DNA of 20,695 nt from SIG78 sp045587205 (GTDB taxonomy: Bacteria > Verrucomicrobiota > Lentisphaeria > Victivallales > Victivallaceae): contig JAZNBV010000044.1 of the NCBI GenBank assembly GCA_045587205.1, positions 1 through 20,695 on the forward strand, written 5' to 3'. A program made the position numbers and the translations under genes. Shown piece by piece: positions 7,778 to 14,621 of the stretch. Within the stretch, counting starts at the first letter, position 1. Each line of letters opens with the position of its first letter. A model generated the notes under the pieces. It was not told the origin of the DNA, did not search any database, and was given only the letters and a program-made list of their open reading frames with translations.

Positions 7778-9031
7778 ATGAAAAAATTTGAAAAAACACC
7801 TGTTCAGCAGCAGGCACTCAAGCTGCTGCAATCCCCGGCGCGGCATATTATGCTCTATGGCGGTTCGCGGTCGGGCAAAACATTTATTCTGGTCTATGCA
7901 TTGCTGGTGCGTGCACTTAAAGCCCCCGGCAGCCGCCACGCCATATTGCGTTATCACGGCAACGGGGCAAAGTATGCCGTGGGGTTTGATACTCTGCCCA
8001 AAGTAATCGAGCTGGCTTTTCCGGGCTTGAAAACTGAATACATAAAAAGCGACAACTTTTTCCGGCTGCCCAACCGCTCCGAAATCTGGCTGGGGGGGCT
8101 TGATGCCGACGAGCGCGCCGACCGGATCCTGGGGAGGGAATTTGCCACGATCTATTTCAATGAGTGTTCAGAAATACCCTATTCGGGCATCACCACTGCG
8201 CTGACCCGTCTGGCGCAGAACACCGCACTGCTCAACCGCGCATACTACGACTGCAATCCGGCGGGCAAATCGCATTGGAGCTACAAACTTTTTGTTGAAA
8301 AAATCGAACCGGAAAACCGGCGGGAACTTGCTTTCCCGGAAAATTACGCCTGTATGCTTATGAATCCGGCTGATAACATCCGGAATCTGCCGCCCGGTTA
8401 TCTGGAGCAGACTCTGAACAGTTTGAGCGACCGGCAGAAACGCCGCTTTATGGATGGCGTGTGGCTGGATGATGTACACAACGGATTGTGGAATATGAGT
8501 CTGATCGACCGTTCGCGGATACTGCGTGTGCCGGAAGATCTGCGGCATATCGTTATCGGTGTGGATCCCGCCGTTACCGGCAATGCCAATTCAGACGAAA
8601 CAGGTATTGTGGCGGCGGGGATGGACGGATCAGGTGATTTTTATGTACTCAAAGATGCATCTCTGCGCTCGACTCCGCTGGTGTGGGCACAGACCGTGGA
8701 AAAACTTTTTGAATTTTACCGTGCCGATCGGGTGATAGGCGAAGTAAACCAGGGCGGTGATCTTATTGAAATGGCTTTGCGCAATGTGGCTCCGCAACTG
8801 CCTTTTACCGCAGTACGCGCCACTCGCGGCAAATATCTGCGTGCCGAACCGGTGGCAGCACTTTACGAGCAGAACCGGGTGCATCACACCGGATTTTTTC
8901 ACGAACTGGAAGATGAAATGTGCTCTTACATACCCGGCAGTTCCCGCAGTCCCGACCGGCTGGATGCACTGGTATGGGCAATAACCTACCTGTCTGAAAA
9001 AAATCCTTCACAGCGGCTTATACTCGCCTGA
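7778..9031 (+). CDS. Orphan phage-type terminase large subunit
   Basis: Terminase large subunits are DNA-packaging motors with an N-terminal ATPase and a C-terminal RNase H-like nuclease. In this 417-residue protein the Walker A motif GGSRSGKT is at 28-35, the Walker B with catalytic glutamate at 123-129 (ATIYFNE), and a coupling-like motif (CNPAGKSHW) near 168-176. The nuclease acidic clusters GVDPAVTG...SDETG, EVNQGGD and SPDRLDALVWA all look intact. The length is near the family minimum. I chose ATG 7778 over the in-frame TTG at 7772; neither has a visible Shine-Dalgarno. No portal, small terminase, capsid, integrase or lysis gene is nearby: the neighbours are metK and a sigma factor. It may be a prophage remnant, a gene-transfer-agent part, or a domesticated motor. 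Confidence 0.9.
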   Translation: MKKFEKTPVQQQALKLLQSPARHIMLYGGSRSGKTFILVYALLVRALKAPGSRHAILRYHGNGAKYAVGFDTLPKVIELAFPGLKTEYIKSDNFFRLPNRSEIWLGGLDADERADRILGREFATIYFNECSEIPYSGITTALTRLAQNTALLNRAYYDCNPAGKSHWSYKLFVEKIEPENRRELAFPENYACMLMNPADNIRNLPPGYLEQTLNSLSDRQKRRFMDGVWLDDVHNGLWNMSLIDRSRILRVPEDLRHIVIGVDPAVTGNANSDETGIVAAGMDGSGDFYVLKDASLRSTPLVWAQTVEKLFEFYRADRVIGEVNQGGDLIEMALRNVAPQLPFTAVRATRGKYLRAEPVAALYEQNRVHHTGFFHELEDEMCSYIPGSSRSPDRLDALVWAITYLSEKNPSQRLILA

Positions 9032-9034
9032 AAA

Positions 9035-9052
9035 CCGTCCGCTCACAGACGG
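9035..9052. terminator. Candidate hairpin between convergent terminase and sigma genes
   Basis: CCGTC (9035-9039) pairs with GACGG (9048-9052) around an eight-base loop. The hairpin overlaps the end of the sigma gene and begins just after the terminase stop. On the minus strand it is followed by TTTT, giving a short terminator-like structure. Confidence 0.4.
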
Positions 9053-9675
9053 CTTAAACTGCAGCGTCTGTACTTTCTGACAGCCCGGGCAAGCTGCTGT
9101 TTACCGCGCGATATCTGCGATTTTATTGTGCCGATGGGGTACCCTGACTTTTCGCTGATCTCTTTATAAGAGAGTTCTTCGACATACCGCCAGATAAAGA
9201 TACGGCGCCGTTTTACGGGAAATTTTTCTATAACGCTATACACTGCCCGGCGCAGTAAGCAACTATCTGTTCCGGAAAATCTGTCATTTTCAAAGGGATC
9301 ACCGGAATATCTGGCAGATATTTTCCGGAGCAGATATGCATTGTCGAACGACTTGAATACAGCGTTCCGGCGCTTCTGGCGGAGATAGCGCGACTTGGCG
9401 TTGTTTATGACTATCCGGCAGAGCCAGGTACCGAGACTGGCTTCCTGACGGAAATCCTTCAGCGAGCGCCAGGCCTGAATAAAAGTATCCTGTACAGCTT
9501 CTTCGATCTCTTCCGGAGTATCCAGAAGCGTTTTCGCCATATTGAACAGGTACGGTTCATAACTTTTGAAAATTTTTTCAAATACTTCAGGCTTTCCGCG
9601 TTGAAACTGCTTCAGCAGGCTGCTGATATACTGTTCATCAATGTGAATCGGATTATTTTTCTTAAACTTCTTCAT
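9043..9675 (-). CDS. ECF-type RNA polymerase sigma factor
   Basis: The 210-residue protein has sigma-70 region 2 (FEKIFKSYEPYLFNMA, then EEIEEAVQDTFIQAWRSL and TWLCRIVINNAKS) and region 4 (FPVKRRRIFIWRYVEELSYKEI with IGTIKSQISRGKQQL as the HTH), and no regions 1 or 3, which is the ECF layout. A longer reading from GTG 9726 is possible, but that codon lies at the predicted transcription start, so I take the ATG at 9675; it has no strong Shine-Dalgarno. No anti-sigma gene or membrane partner adjoins it, unusual for ECF sigmas. The promoter is flanked by two matched palindromes, suggesting dedicated repression or autoregulation. Its stop is 12 bases from that of the terminase gene, in convergent orientation. 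Confidence 0.9.
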   Translation of the reverse strand: MKKFKKNNPIHIDEQYISSLLKQFQRGKPEVFEKIFKSYEPYLFNMAKTLLDTPEEIEEAVQDTFIQAWRSLKDFRQEASLGTWLCRIVINNAKSRYLRQKRRNAVFKSFDNAYLLRKISARYSGDPFENDRFSGTDSCLLRRAVYSVIEKFPVKRRRIFIWRYVEELSYKEISEKSGYPIGTIKSQISRGKQQLARAVRKYRRCSLSRL

Positions 9676-9701
9676 AAAAAAGAACTGATTTTTCAAAAAA
9701 G

Positions 9702-9717
9702 TTAAGTAAAAACTTAA
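9702..9717. promoter_or_regulatory. Palindromic operator candidate, downstream copy
   Basis: TTAAG-N6-CTTAA, in the untranslated leader of the sigma gene at about +6 to +21. Its arms can be extended by one base (TTAAGT...ACTTAA). It matches the copy at 9764-9779 in arm sequence and spacer length. Confidence 0.6.
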
Positions 9718-9729
9718 TTTCCACACATT

Positions 9730-9757
9730 ATTATAGCAGAATATGGCAAAAAGTCAA
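9730..9757 (-). promoter_or_regulatory. Promoter of the ECF sigma gene
   Basis: On the minus strand TTGACT (9752-9757) and a perfect TATAAT (9730-9735) are separated by 16 bases. This predicts a start near 9723 and a leader of about 48 bases. Confidence 0.75.
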
Positions 9758-9763
9758 GAAAAA

Positions 9764-9779
9764 TTAAGCAATTACTTAA
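9764..9779. promoter_or_regulatory. Palindromic operator candidate, upstream copy
   Basis: TTAAG-N6-CTTAA again, extended to AATTAAG...CTTAATT, six bases upstream of the sigma-gene -35 box. The centre lies 62 bp from that of the downstream copy, about six helical turns, so both sites face the same side of the DNA. Confidence 0.6.
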
Positions 9780-10029
9780 TTTTAGCAAAAATCAACCCTC
9801 TTGAAAAAAGCCCGTTTTTCACCCTTTTCACCGCGTCTGCAGCAAGAGTGTACCGCCGGAAACTGTCTGGAACAATTCCGGATTGAAAAAAAGGCAATCT
9901 GATAATAGACCGTTATGGTGTGGCACAAGTTCCGTTTTTTTCTGCGGACGGACAGTTTTTTTCTTGATTTTATCTGTTTGCAGTGGTATATTCTGTAAAA
10001 AAATATCCAGATAATCAGGTTTCAACAAG
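9780..10029. other. Rest of the intergenic region between sigma gene and permease gene
   Basis: The gap between the sigma start (9675) and the permease start (10030) is 354 bases. Beyond the sites listed separately it contains two short inverted repeats: TGAAAAA/TTTTTCA at 9802-9808 and 9815-9821, and CCGGAA/TTCCGG at 9856-9861 and 9876-9881. I see no convincing small gene or RNA in it. Confidence 0.5.
9964..9992 (+). promoter_or_regulatory. Candidate promoter of the lactate-permease family gene
   Basis: TTGATT (9964-9969) and TATATT (9987-9992) are 17 bases apart, and the -10 is preceded by TGG, forming an extended -10 element. The predicted start is about 30 bases before the permease ATG. 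Confidence 0.6.
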
Positions 10030-11643
10030 ATGTTGTATGTATTTCCGGCACTGCTGCCGATCATTGCCGCACTGATAATGATGTGCAAATTCAAATTATC
10101 CCCCGGGAAAGCTATGCCGGCAGCGTGGGGGCTGACTGTGATGTCGGCGCTGTTGATCTGGCGGATGGATATAGCGCAGATAGCCGCATCCTCACTGCAG
10201 GGTATTTTCAAATCTCTGGATATAATACTGATAATTTTCGGCGCAATACTGCTGCTTAATGTATTGCGCAAAAGCGGTGCTATAGCCGCCATAAATGCCT
10301 CTTTCAACGGCATCAGCAATGACCGCCGGATCCAGATCATTGTCATAGCGTGGCTTTTCAGCGGTTTTGTGGAAGGCTCCTCCGGATTCGGTGCAGCTCC
10401 GGCGCTGGCGGCGCCGCAGCTGGTCGGGCTGGGTTTTCCGCCGTTGATCGCGGTTGCTGCGGCATTGATCTGCAACACGCTGCCGGTACCTTTCGGGGCG
10501 GTGGGGATTCCGGTACAGACTACGGTCAGCTGTGTTTCCGGGCAGTTGGCGGAAATGGGTATAACACCGGAAAAATTCTCCCTGGATATGCTTGACAAAC
10601 TTACTTTTATTTCCGGTATATCCGGATTTCTTATTCCGCTTTCCGCTATTGCAATGATGCTGATATTGAGCGGCGGAGAAAGAAAAATGCGTTCATTTAT
10701 TGAAATCATACCGCTGACAATTCTTTCTGCGGCAGCGTACATCATACCCTGGCGCTGCACAGCATTGTATCTCGGACCGGAACTACCCTCTATGCTGGGC
10801 GCGATCGTCGGGCTGCCACTGATACTGCTCTGCATAAAAAACGGTTTTCTGGTGCCGGAATATGTATGGGATTTCCCCGGAAAAAACAGTGCGGTGCTGC
10901 CGGCACCAGCGGTAAATAATATCAGGATTTCCGCGTTTCAGGCGTGGATGCCCTATCTGATTATGGCAATACTGCTGGTGATTCTGCGTGTACCCGCGCT
11001 GCCGGTCAATGCAATGCTGGGCAAAGTGAAGATCGTTCTGCCGGATACATTCGGCATTGCCGGCAGCGGCGCGGTCTGGAAAATATTCTGCAATCCGGGG
11101 CTGCTGCCCATTGCATTGATTGCCATCGGCAGTGCATTCTGCTGGAAAATCACCATCAGGGAACAGCTGCAGCTCCTGAAAGATACCGGTAAACAGATAT
11201 GGCTTCCCGCCATTGCCATTGCCGCCAGTACGGCTGTCGTACAGGTTATGATCGCTTCGGGCAGCAATGCTTCTGACTTGCCCGGAATGCTTACCTGTAC
11301 AGCCAATGCCGTGGCAAAAGTTATGGGGCAGGCATTTCTGGCGGCATCGCCATTCATCGGTGTTCTGGGAACCTTTTTTGCCGGATCCTGTACTGTATCA
11401 GATATTCTTTTTGCAGCGCTGCAGTTTGATACGGCAAAAATGCTGAACATCGATCCGGCTCTTGCCGTGGCTTTGCAGAACGCCGGCGGCGGTCTGGGCA
11501 GTATGATCCGTATCAGCGGAGTGATTGCCGCCTGTGCCACGGTCAATGCCGCCGGCAGAGAAGGCAGAGTGATTCTGCTGAATTTTATTCCGGCAATCAT
11601 AATTGCCGCCGCAATGGTGCTGGCGGCAGTGCTGTTCTACTGA
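10030..11643 (+). CDS. lctP: L-lactate/glycolate permease family transporter (LctP family)
   Basis: The 537-residue, almost wholly hydrophobic protein is a polytopic inner-membrane transporter. The stretch WLFSGFVEGSSGFGAAPALA (residues about 113-132), followed by PQLVGLGFPPLIAVAAALICN and LPVPFGAVGIPVQT, is the hallmark of the LctP family, which imports L-lactate, D-lactate or glycolate with protons. The length is close to that of E. coli LldP and GlcA. The precise substrate is not decidable. It stands alone: a minus-strand sugar locus converges on it, and no lactate dehydrogenase or LutABC gene is in the window. The ATG has only a weak ribosome binding site. The long minus-strand open frames opposite it are composition shadows. 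Confidence 0.94.
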   Translation: MLYVFPALLPIIAALIMMCKFKLSPGKAMPAAWGLTVMSALLIWRMDIAQIAASSLQGIFKSLDIILIIFGAILLLNVLRKSGAIAAINASFNGISNDRRIQIIVIAWLFSGFVEGSSGFGAAPALAAPQLVGLGFPPLIAVAAALICNTLPVPFGAVGIPVQTTVSCVSGQLAEMGITPEKFSLDMLDKLTFISGISGFLIPLSAIAMMLILSGGERKMRSFIEIIPLTILSAAAYIIPWRCTALYLGPELPSMLGAIVGLPLILLCIKNGFLVPEYVWDFPGKNSAVLPAPAVNNIRISAFQAWMPYLIMAILLVILRVPALPVNAMLGKVKIVLPDTFGIAGSGAVWKIFCNPGLLPIALIAIGSAFCWKITIREQLQLLKDTGKQIWLPAIAIAASTAVVQVMIASGSNASDLPGMLTCTANAVAKVMGQAFLAASPFIGVLGTFFAGSCTVSDILFAALQFDTAKMLNIDPALAVALQNAGGGLGSMIRISGVIAACATVNAAGREGRVILLNFIPAIIIAAAMVLAAVLFY

Positions 11644-11657
11644 CCGGAGTGTTCCGG
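11644..11657. terminator. Short hairpin between convergent genes
   Basis: CCGGA-GTGT-TCCGG lies immediately after the permease stop and six bases from the end of the convergent DUF4434 gene. There is no T tract on either strand, so it is at best a weak or Rho-assisted terminator. Confidence 0.35.
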
Positions 11658-11662
11658 CTGCT

Positions 11663-12664
11663 TCACTTGGAATATATTTCGTCGATGATCGCCGGATCTT
11701 TGCCGATCATTTCAAGATAACGCGCCAGAAGTCTGCGCGATGACCCCCATTCGGTATTGGGGCTCATCAGACTGAAAAACTCGTAGGTGATGATCTTTTT
11801 CACCAACGGCGACGCTTCGGCAAGTTTCATATAAAGCGACCGGTAATCGATCTGGCGGAACACGCCGCGCGGCTCCCCGTGACCGGGGAACGGAGCCTGA
11901 AAAGTTTCCACATTGCTCCAGAGTTCGATATTGCAGCGTTTGAAAAGTTCACCGACTTTGAGATACCACTCTTTTATGCCGTTATCCTGAATAACGCCGT
12001 AATGGCACGCCGGGCAGGTGATTTTATCCTGCGGAGCGCAGTAGTCGAGCAACCCGGCAATCTGTTCGTAAAAGTATCTGCCGTAGATATCGACCCATTC
12101 GTCAGCAGAATACTGACTGCACATATCGCCTTTGACCCCGCGCAGGCTCGGCGACATAAAGGTTTTCATCTGCGGAAAACTGTTGCGCATATACTGCAGC
12201 ACTTCTGTACAGATATCCAGAAAATTGAAGTGCCACGGCAATGCCTCCAGTGTTACATACAAACCTTTGAAACACTTGAAATTAGCATACTTTGCCACGG
12301 TGCGGTCATAATAGCGTCTGGTATCATCTACCTCTTTCTGCCAATCACCTTTGTGCAGATTGGTTATGCTCTGCGGGCCGCCGAGATAAACGCTCATACC
12401 ATATTCTTCACTCAAACGGAAAATCATATCCAGCAGGCATTTATCCTCTTTCCAGGTGGTCGAGCGCGGATCTTCGGCAGAGAGGCGGACGCCGTTTTCT
12501 TCACATTCGGTACGGATAATGAATATGTGATCCATACCGATGGCTTTCATCATTTTAAAATCATTTTCCCAATCTTTCAAACCGGCATTGACGATCCCGG
12601 TATCGGATATAAGCATATTGGCAAATGTTCCGCTGATGGGTTTGAGTTCTGCATTCTCAAGCAT
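11663..12664 (-). CDS. DUF4434-type TIM-barrel protein, putative glycoside hydrolase
   Basis: The 333-residue protein resembles the DUF4434 group of glycosidase-like TIM barrels found in carbohydrate-degrading Bacteroidota and Lentisphaerota. Barrel-like strands are visible: ISGTFANML near the start, WENDFKMMKAIGMDHIFI at about 32-49, MSVYLGG, KGLYVTLEALPW with an acidic residue at the end of a strand, and IELWSNVETF. No signal peptide is present, so it would act in the cytoplasm. AGAGGAT precedes the ATG. It begins 25 bases after the FAD oxidoreductase and is probably co-transcribed with it. Family membership is judged from recall of the pattern; catalytic activity is inferred. Confidence 0.72.
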   Translation of the reverse strand: MLENAELKPISGTFANMLISDTGIVNAGLKDWENDFKMMKAIGMDHIFIIRTECEENGVRLSAEDPRSTTWKEDKCLLDMIFRLSEEYGMSVYLGGPQSITNLHKGDWQKEVDDTRRYYDRTVAKYANFKCFKGLYVTLEALPWHFNFLDICTEVLQYMRNSFPQMKTFMSPSLRGVKGDMCSQYSADEWVDIYGRYFYEQIAGLLDYCAPQDKITCPACHYGVIQDNGIKEWYLKVGELFKRCNIELWSNVETFQAPFPGHGEPRGVFRQIDYRSLYMKLAEASPLVKKIITYEFFSLMSPNTEWGSSRRLLARYLEMIGKDPAIIDEIYSK

Positions 12665-12689
12665 AAAAGTATCCTCTTGTCAATTGTTT

Positions 12690-14387
12690 TTACATTACTT
12701 CAAAGGCAAAGACTTTGCGTTCCTGTGCATCATCCAGCACCAGTTTCACGCTCCGTGCCCTGCCGCTGAAAGGTATGCGTACCAGCCGCTGATGATTGTC
12801 ATCAGTGCGGAAAACCTCTTTGCCGTCAACTTCAATATGGAACGCACGCACCAGAGTCGGCGGCAGGGTGAAATCTTCGCGCTCCAGATAGTACAGCCCC
12901 AATGTATTCAGTGAGTCCAGACGGGAACGGTCGGAATCAAAAACGATCCTGATCCGGTTGATTTCCTGCGGTACGGCAAAGGTGTATTCGGCAAAATCGC
13001 CGGCTTTACCACTCCAGCAGTTGCAGCTGCCCTCCACGGCACCGTCAACGCCGTTGCGGAGAGCTTCACCATCACCCTGCGAAACGGTCAGTTCCGCACA
13101 CCGGCTCAAGCCGGAGATCTGCCGCTTGAGATTGGGTATAAAGCAGTCGTCATCCAGCAATATCTGCTGAATATCACTTATATGTTCAGCTACCGCCTGC
13201 CGCGGCGTAAGTTTGCCGGCATTGGCACGGGCAGCAATGGTACCTGCCGCCTGACCGCACAACGCACAGGTTGCCATTACCCGGGTCGAACTCAAAGCAA
13301 TGTGAGAAGCACTGATATTGCGGCCGGCAAACAGCAGATTGTCAATGTTTCTTGAGTAGAGGCTCCGGGCAGGTATATTATACGCTTTTTCCGGTTCCAT
13401 CACCTGATTGGGTTCGCCGTGATGTCTCAAGCCGCCGGGGTGGTGATCATCGACCGGCCAGCCGCCGAAAGCAACAGTATCGGGGAAATCCGGCGGATCC
13501 AGCAGATCGTTCTGGGTAAGTATGTAATCGCCCATATAACGACGGCTTTCGCGCTTGCCGGGCAGGAATCCGACCCAGTCAAGTTCCCAGTTTTCCGCAT
13601 CGTGCGTGCCGCTGTTTTTGATATGATCCCACATACCGTATGCCAGAGCAATGAGTTCATCGCGCACAGACTCCGTATCGGCAATGGAATCCTGATCGCC
13701 GCCGAGTTCCAGATACCAGAAATTCTGATACGGTGAAAAATCGTGGTAACGGCCCGCCAGATCTTCTTCGGTAACTTTTTTTGCCCACGGCGGCGGCGTA
13801 TATGGTTTGGGCGAATCAGTCTGGCGCGCCTGCAGCAAACAGCTCATACCCATAGTTTTACGGTCGGCATTTTTGACTGCCAGCGATTCATCCAGTTCGC
13901 CGGAAGCCTCTCTGCCCACGCGGAAATCCGCACCGGTGAGTTCCGCTAAAATACTGTCCCCCGAACAGTCGGCAAAGTAATCGGCCCGGACTTCGTGAAA
14001 CTGCTGGGTGGTCAACTGCCAGCCTTTAACACTTTTGACCTTATTACCGGACATCTGCGCATCCATACAGGAACAGTTGAGCAAAACAGTAAGGTTTTCC
14101 TGAAATTTGACTTTTTCAAACAGCAAAGCATCCCACAGTGGATAGCTGCGCCGGGGGTTGCGGTGGCAGTTATCCAGCCGGATCTCTTCGATCAGACCGG
14201 TTTCGCGGCGGTGATAAGCTCCGCAGACAAACATTCTTATTTCGCTGGAAGCGTTTCCGCCGAGCATCGGTCGCTCGTGCATAAGCAGGGTTTTGACCCC
14301 GTGGCGGGCAGCGGCAATCGCCGCGCACATACCGGCAAGACCGCCGCCGACAACACAGAATTCAACCTGGTGATGGATGGTTTTCAT
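12690..14387 (-). CDS. FAD-dependent oxidoreductase with C-terminal discoidin-like domain
   Basis: The 565-residue product has an N-terminal FAD-binding Rossmann motif GGGLAG at 14-19 and, at roughly 350-395, the sequence NLLFAGRNISASHIALSSTR followed by CALCGQAAGT, typical of the FAD_oxidored family (PF12831), whose members oxidise unknown and probably sugar-derived substrates. The last 130 residues or so (from GDGEALRNGVDG to the end) look like a galactose-binding/F5-8 type C beta-sandwich, suggesting carbohydrate contact. I place the start at ATG 14387, with AAGGAT just upstream at 14395-14400, rather than ten codons earlier. No signal peptide is seen. It leads the minus-strand pair with the DUF4434 gene and diverges from the rhamnosidase gene. 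Confidence 0.88.
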   Translation of the reverse strand: MKTIHHQVEFCVVGGGLAGMCAAIAAARHGVKTLLMHERPMLGGNASSEIRMFVCGAYHRRETGLIEEIRLDNCHRNPRRSYPLWDALLFEKVKFQENLTVLLNCSCMDAQMSGNKVKSVKGWQLTTQQFHEVRADYFADCSGDSILAELTGADFRVGREASGELDESLAVKNADRKTMGMSCLLQARQTDSPKPYTPPPWAKKVTEEDLAGRYHDFSPYQNFWYLELGGDQDSIADTESVRDELIALAYGMWDHIKNSGTHDAENWELDWVGFLPGKRESRRYMGDYILTQNDLLDPPDFPDTVAFGGWPVDDHHPGGLRHHGEPNQVMEPEKAYNIPARSLYSRNIDNLLFAGRNISASHIALSSTRVMATCALCGQAAGTIAARANAGKLTPRQAVAEHISDIQQILLDDDCFIPNLKRQISGLSRCAELTVSQGDGEALRNGVDGAVEGSCNCWSGKAGDFAEYTFAVPQEINRIRIVFDSDRSRLDSLNTLGLYYLEREDFTLPPTLVRAFHIEVDGKEVFRTDDNHQRLVRIPFSGRARSVKLVLDDAQERKVFAFEVM

Positions 14388-14389
14388 AG

Positions 14390-14407
14390 TATGTATCCTT
14401 ATACATA
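14390..14407 (-). promoter_or_regulatory. Short hairpin enclosing the ribosome binding site of the FAD gene
   Basis: TATGTAT (14390-14396) and ATACATA (14401-14407) are perfectly complementary around a four-base loop. On the minus-strand transcript the loop is AAGG, the core of the Shine-Dalgarno. The stem is all A-T, so any effect would be weak or temperature dependent. Confidence 0.35.
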
Positions 14408-14411
14408 TAAG

Positions 14412-14424
14412 TTGCAAAAACAGT
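14412..14424 (+). promoter_or_regulatory. Candidate regulator site shared with the aminotransferase upstream region
   Basis: TTGCAAAAACAGT here matches TTGCAATAACAGT at 17535-17547 at 12 of 13 positions. Both lie in promoter regions of the same locus, on either side of the AraC-type regulator gene, so they could be its binding sites. Short A-rich matches can arise by chance. Confidence 0.3.
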
Positions 14425-14536
14425 ATTGCTGTATAAATGTACTATACATTTTTTTATTTGCAAATCCCGTCAGAACAATATTGCCCGTTTTTTCCGTCCG
14501 TCATATTTTCAGGCTGCACATAAAAAATTTACTATT

Positions 14537-14568
14537 TTCCGGCGAAAAGTTTGCATTGACCGCCGGAA
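14537..14568. promoter_or_regulatory. 8-bp inverted repeat operator candidate in the divergent region
   Basis: TTCCGGCG (14537-14544) and CGCCGGAA (14561-14568) are perfect inverted copies with a 16-base spacer, the half-site centres 24 bp apart. The spacer holds the candidate -35 of the rhamnosidase gene, so a bound protein would block or direct transcription. Confidence 0.5.
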
Positions 14569-14578
14569 GATGTATTTT
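14551..14578 (+). promoter_or_regulatory. Candidate promoter of the rhamnosidase gene
   Basis: TTGCAT (14551-14556) and TATTTT (14573-14578) are 16 bases apart, about 45 bases ahead of the ATG. An overlapping TTGACC (14556-14561) gives a weaker alternative. Matches to consensus are modest, as expected for an activator-dependent promoter. Confidence 0.4.
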
Positions 14579-14621
14579 AATTCCGAAATATACTTTACTT
14601 ATACAAATCCACGAGGTTTTT

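Noticed and set aside
9676..9726. Longer sigma factor from GTG 9726
   Set aside because: That codon is at the predicted transcription start of the TTGACT/TATAAT promoter, and the extra residues do not resemble sigma region 1 or 2.
9828..10835. 335-residue minus-strand open frame over the permease gene start
   Set aside because: It is low in recognisable motifs and antisense to a clear LctP-family protein.
13995..14621. Upstream extension of the rhamnosidase open frame
   Set aside because: It overlaps the divergent FAD oxidoreductase gene and the promoter region; the GH78-like sequence begins after ATG 14622, which has its own ribosome binding site.
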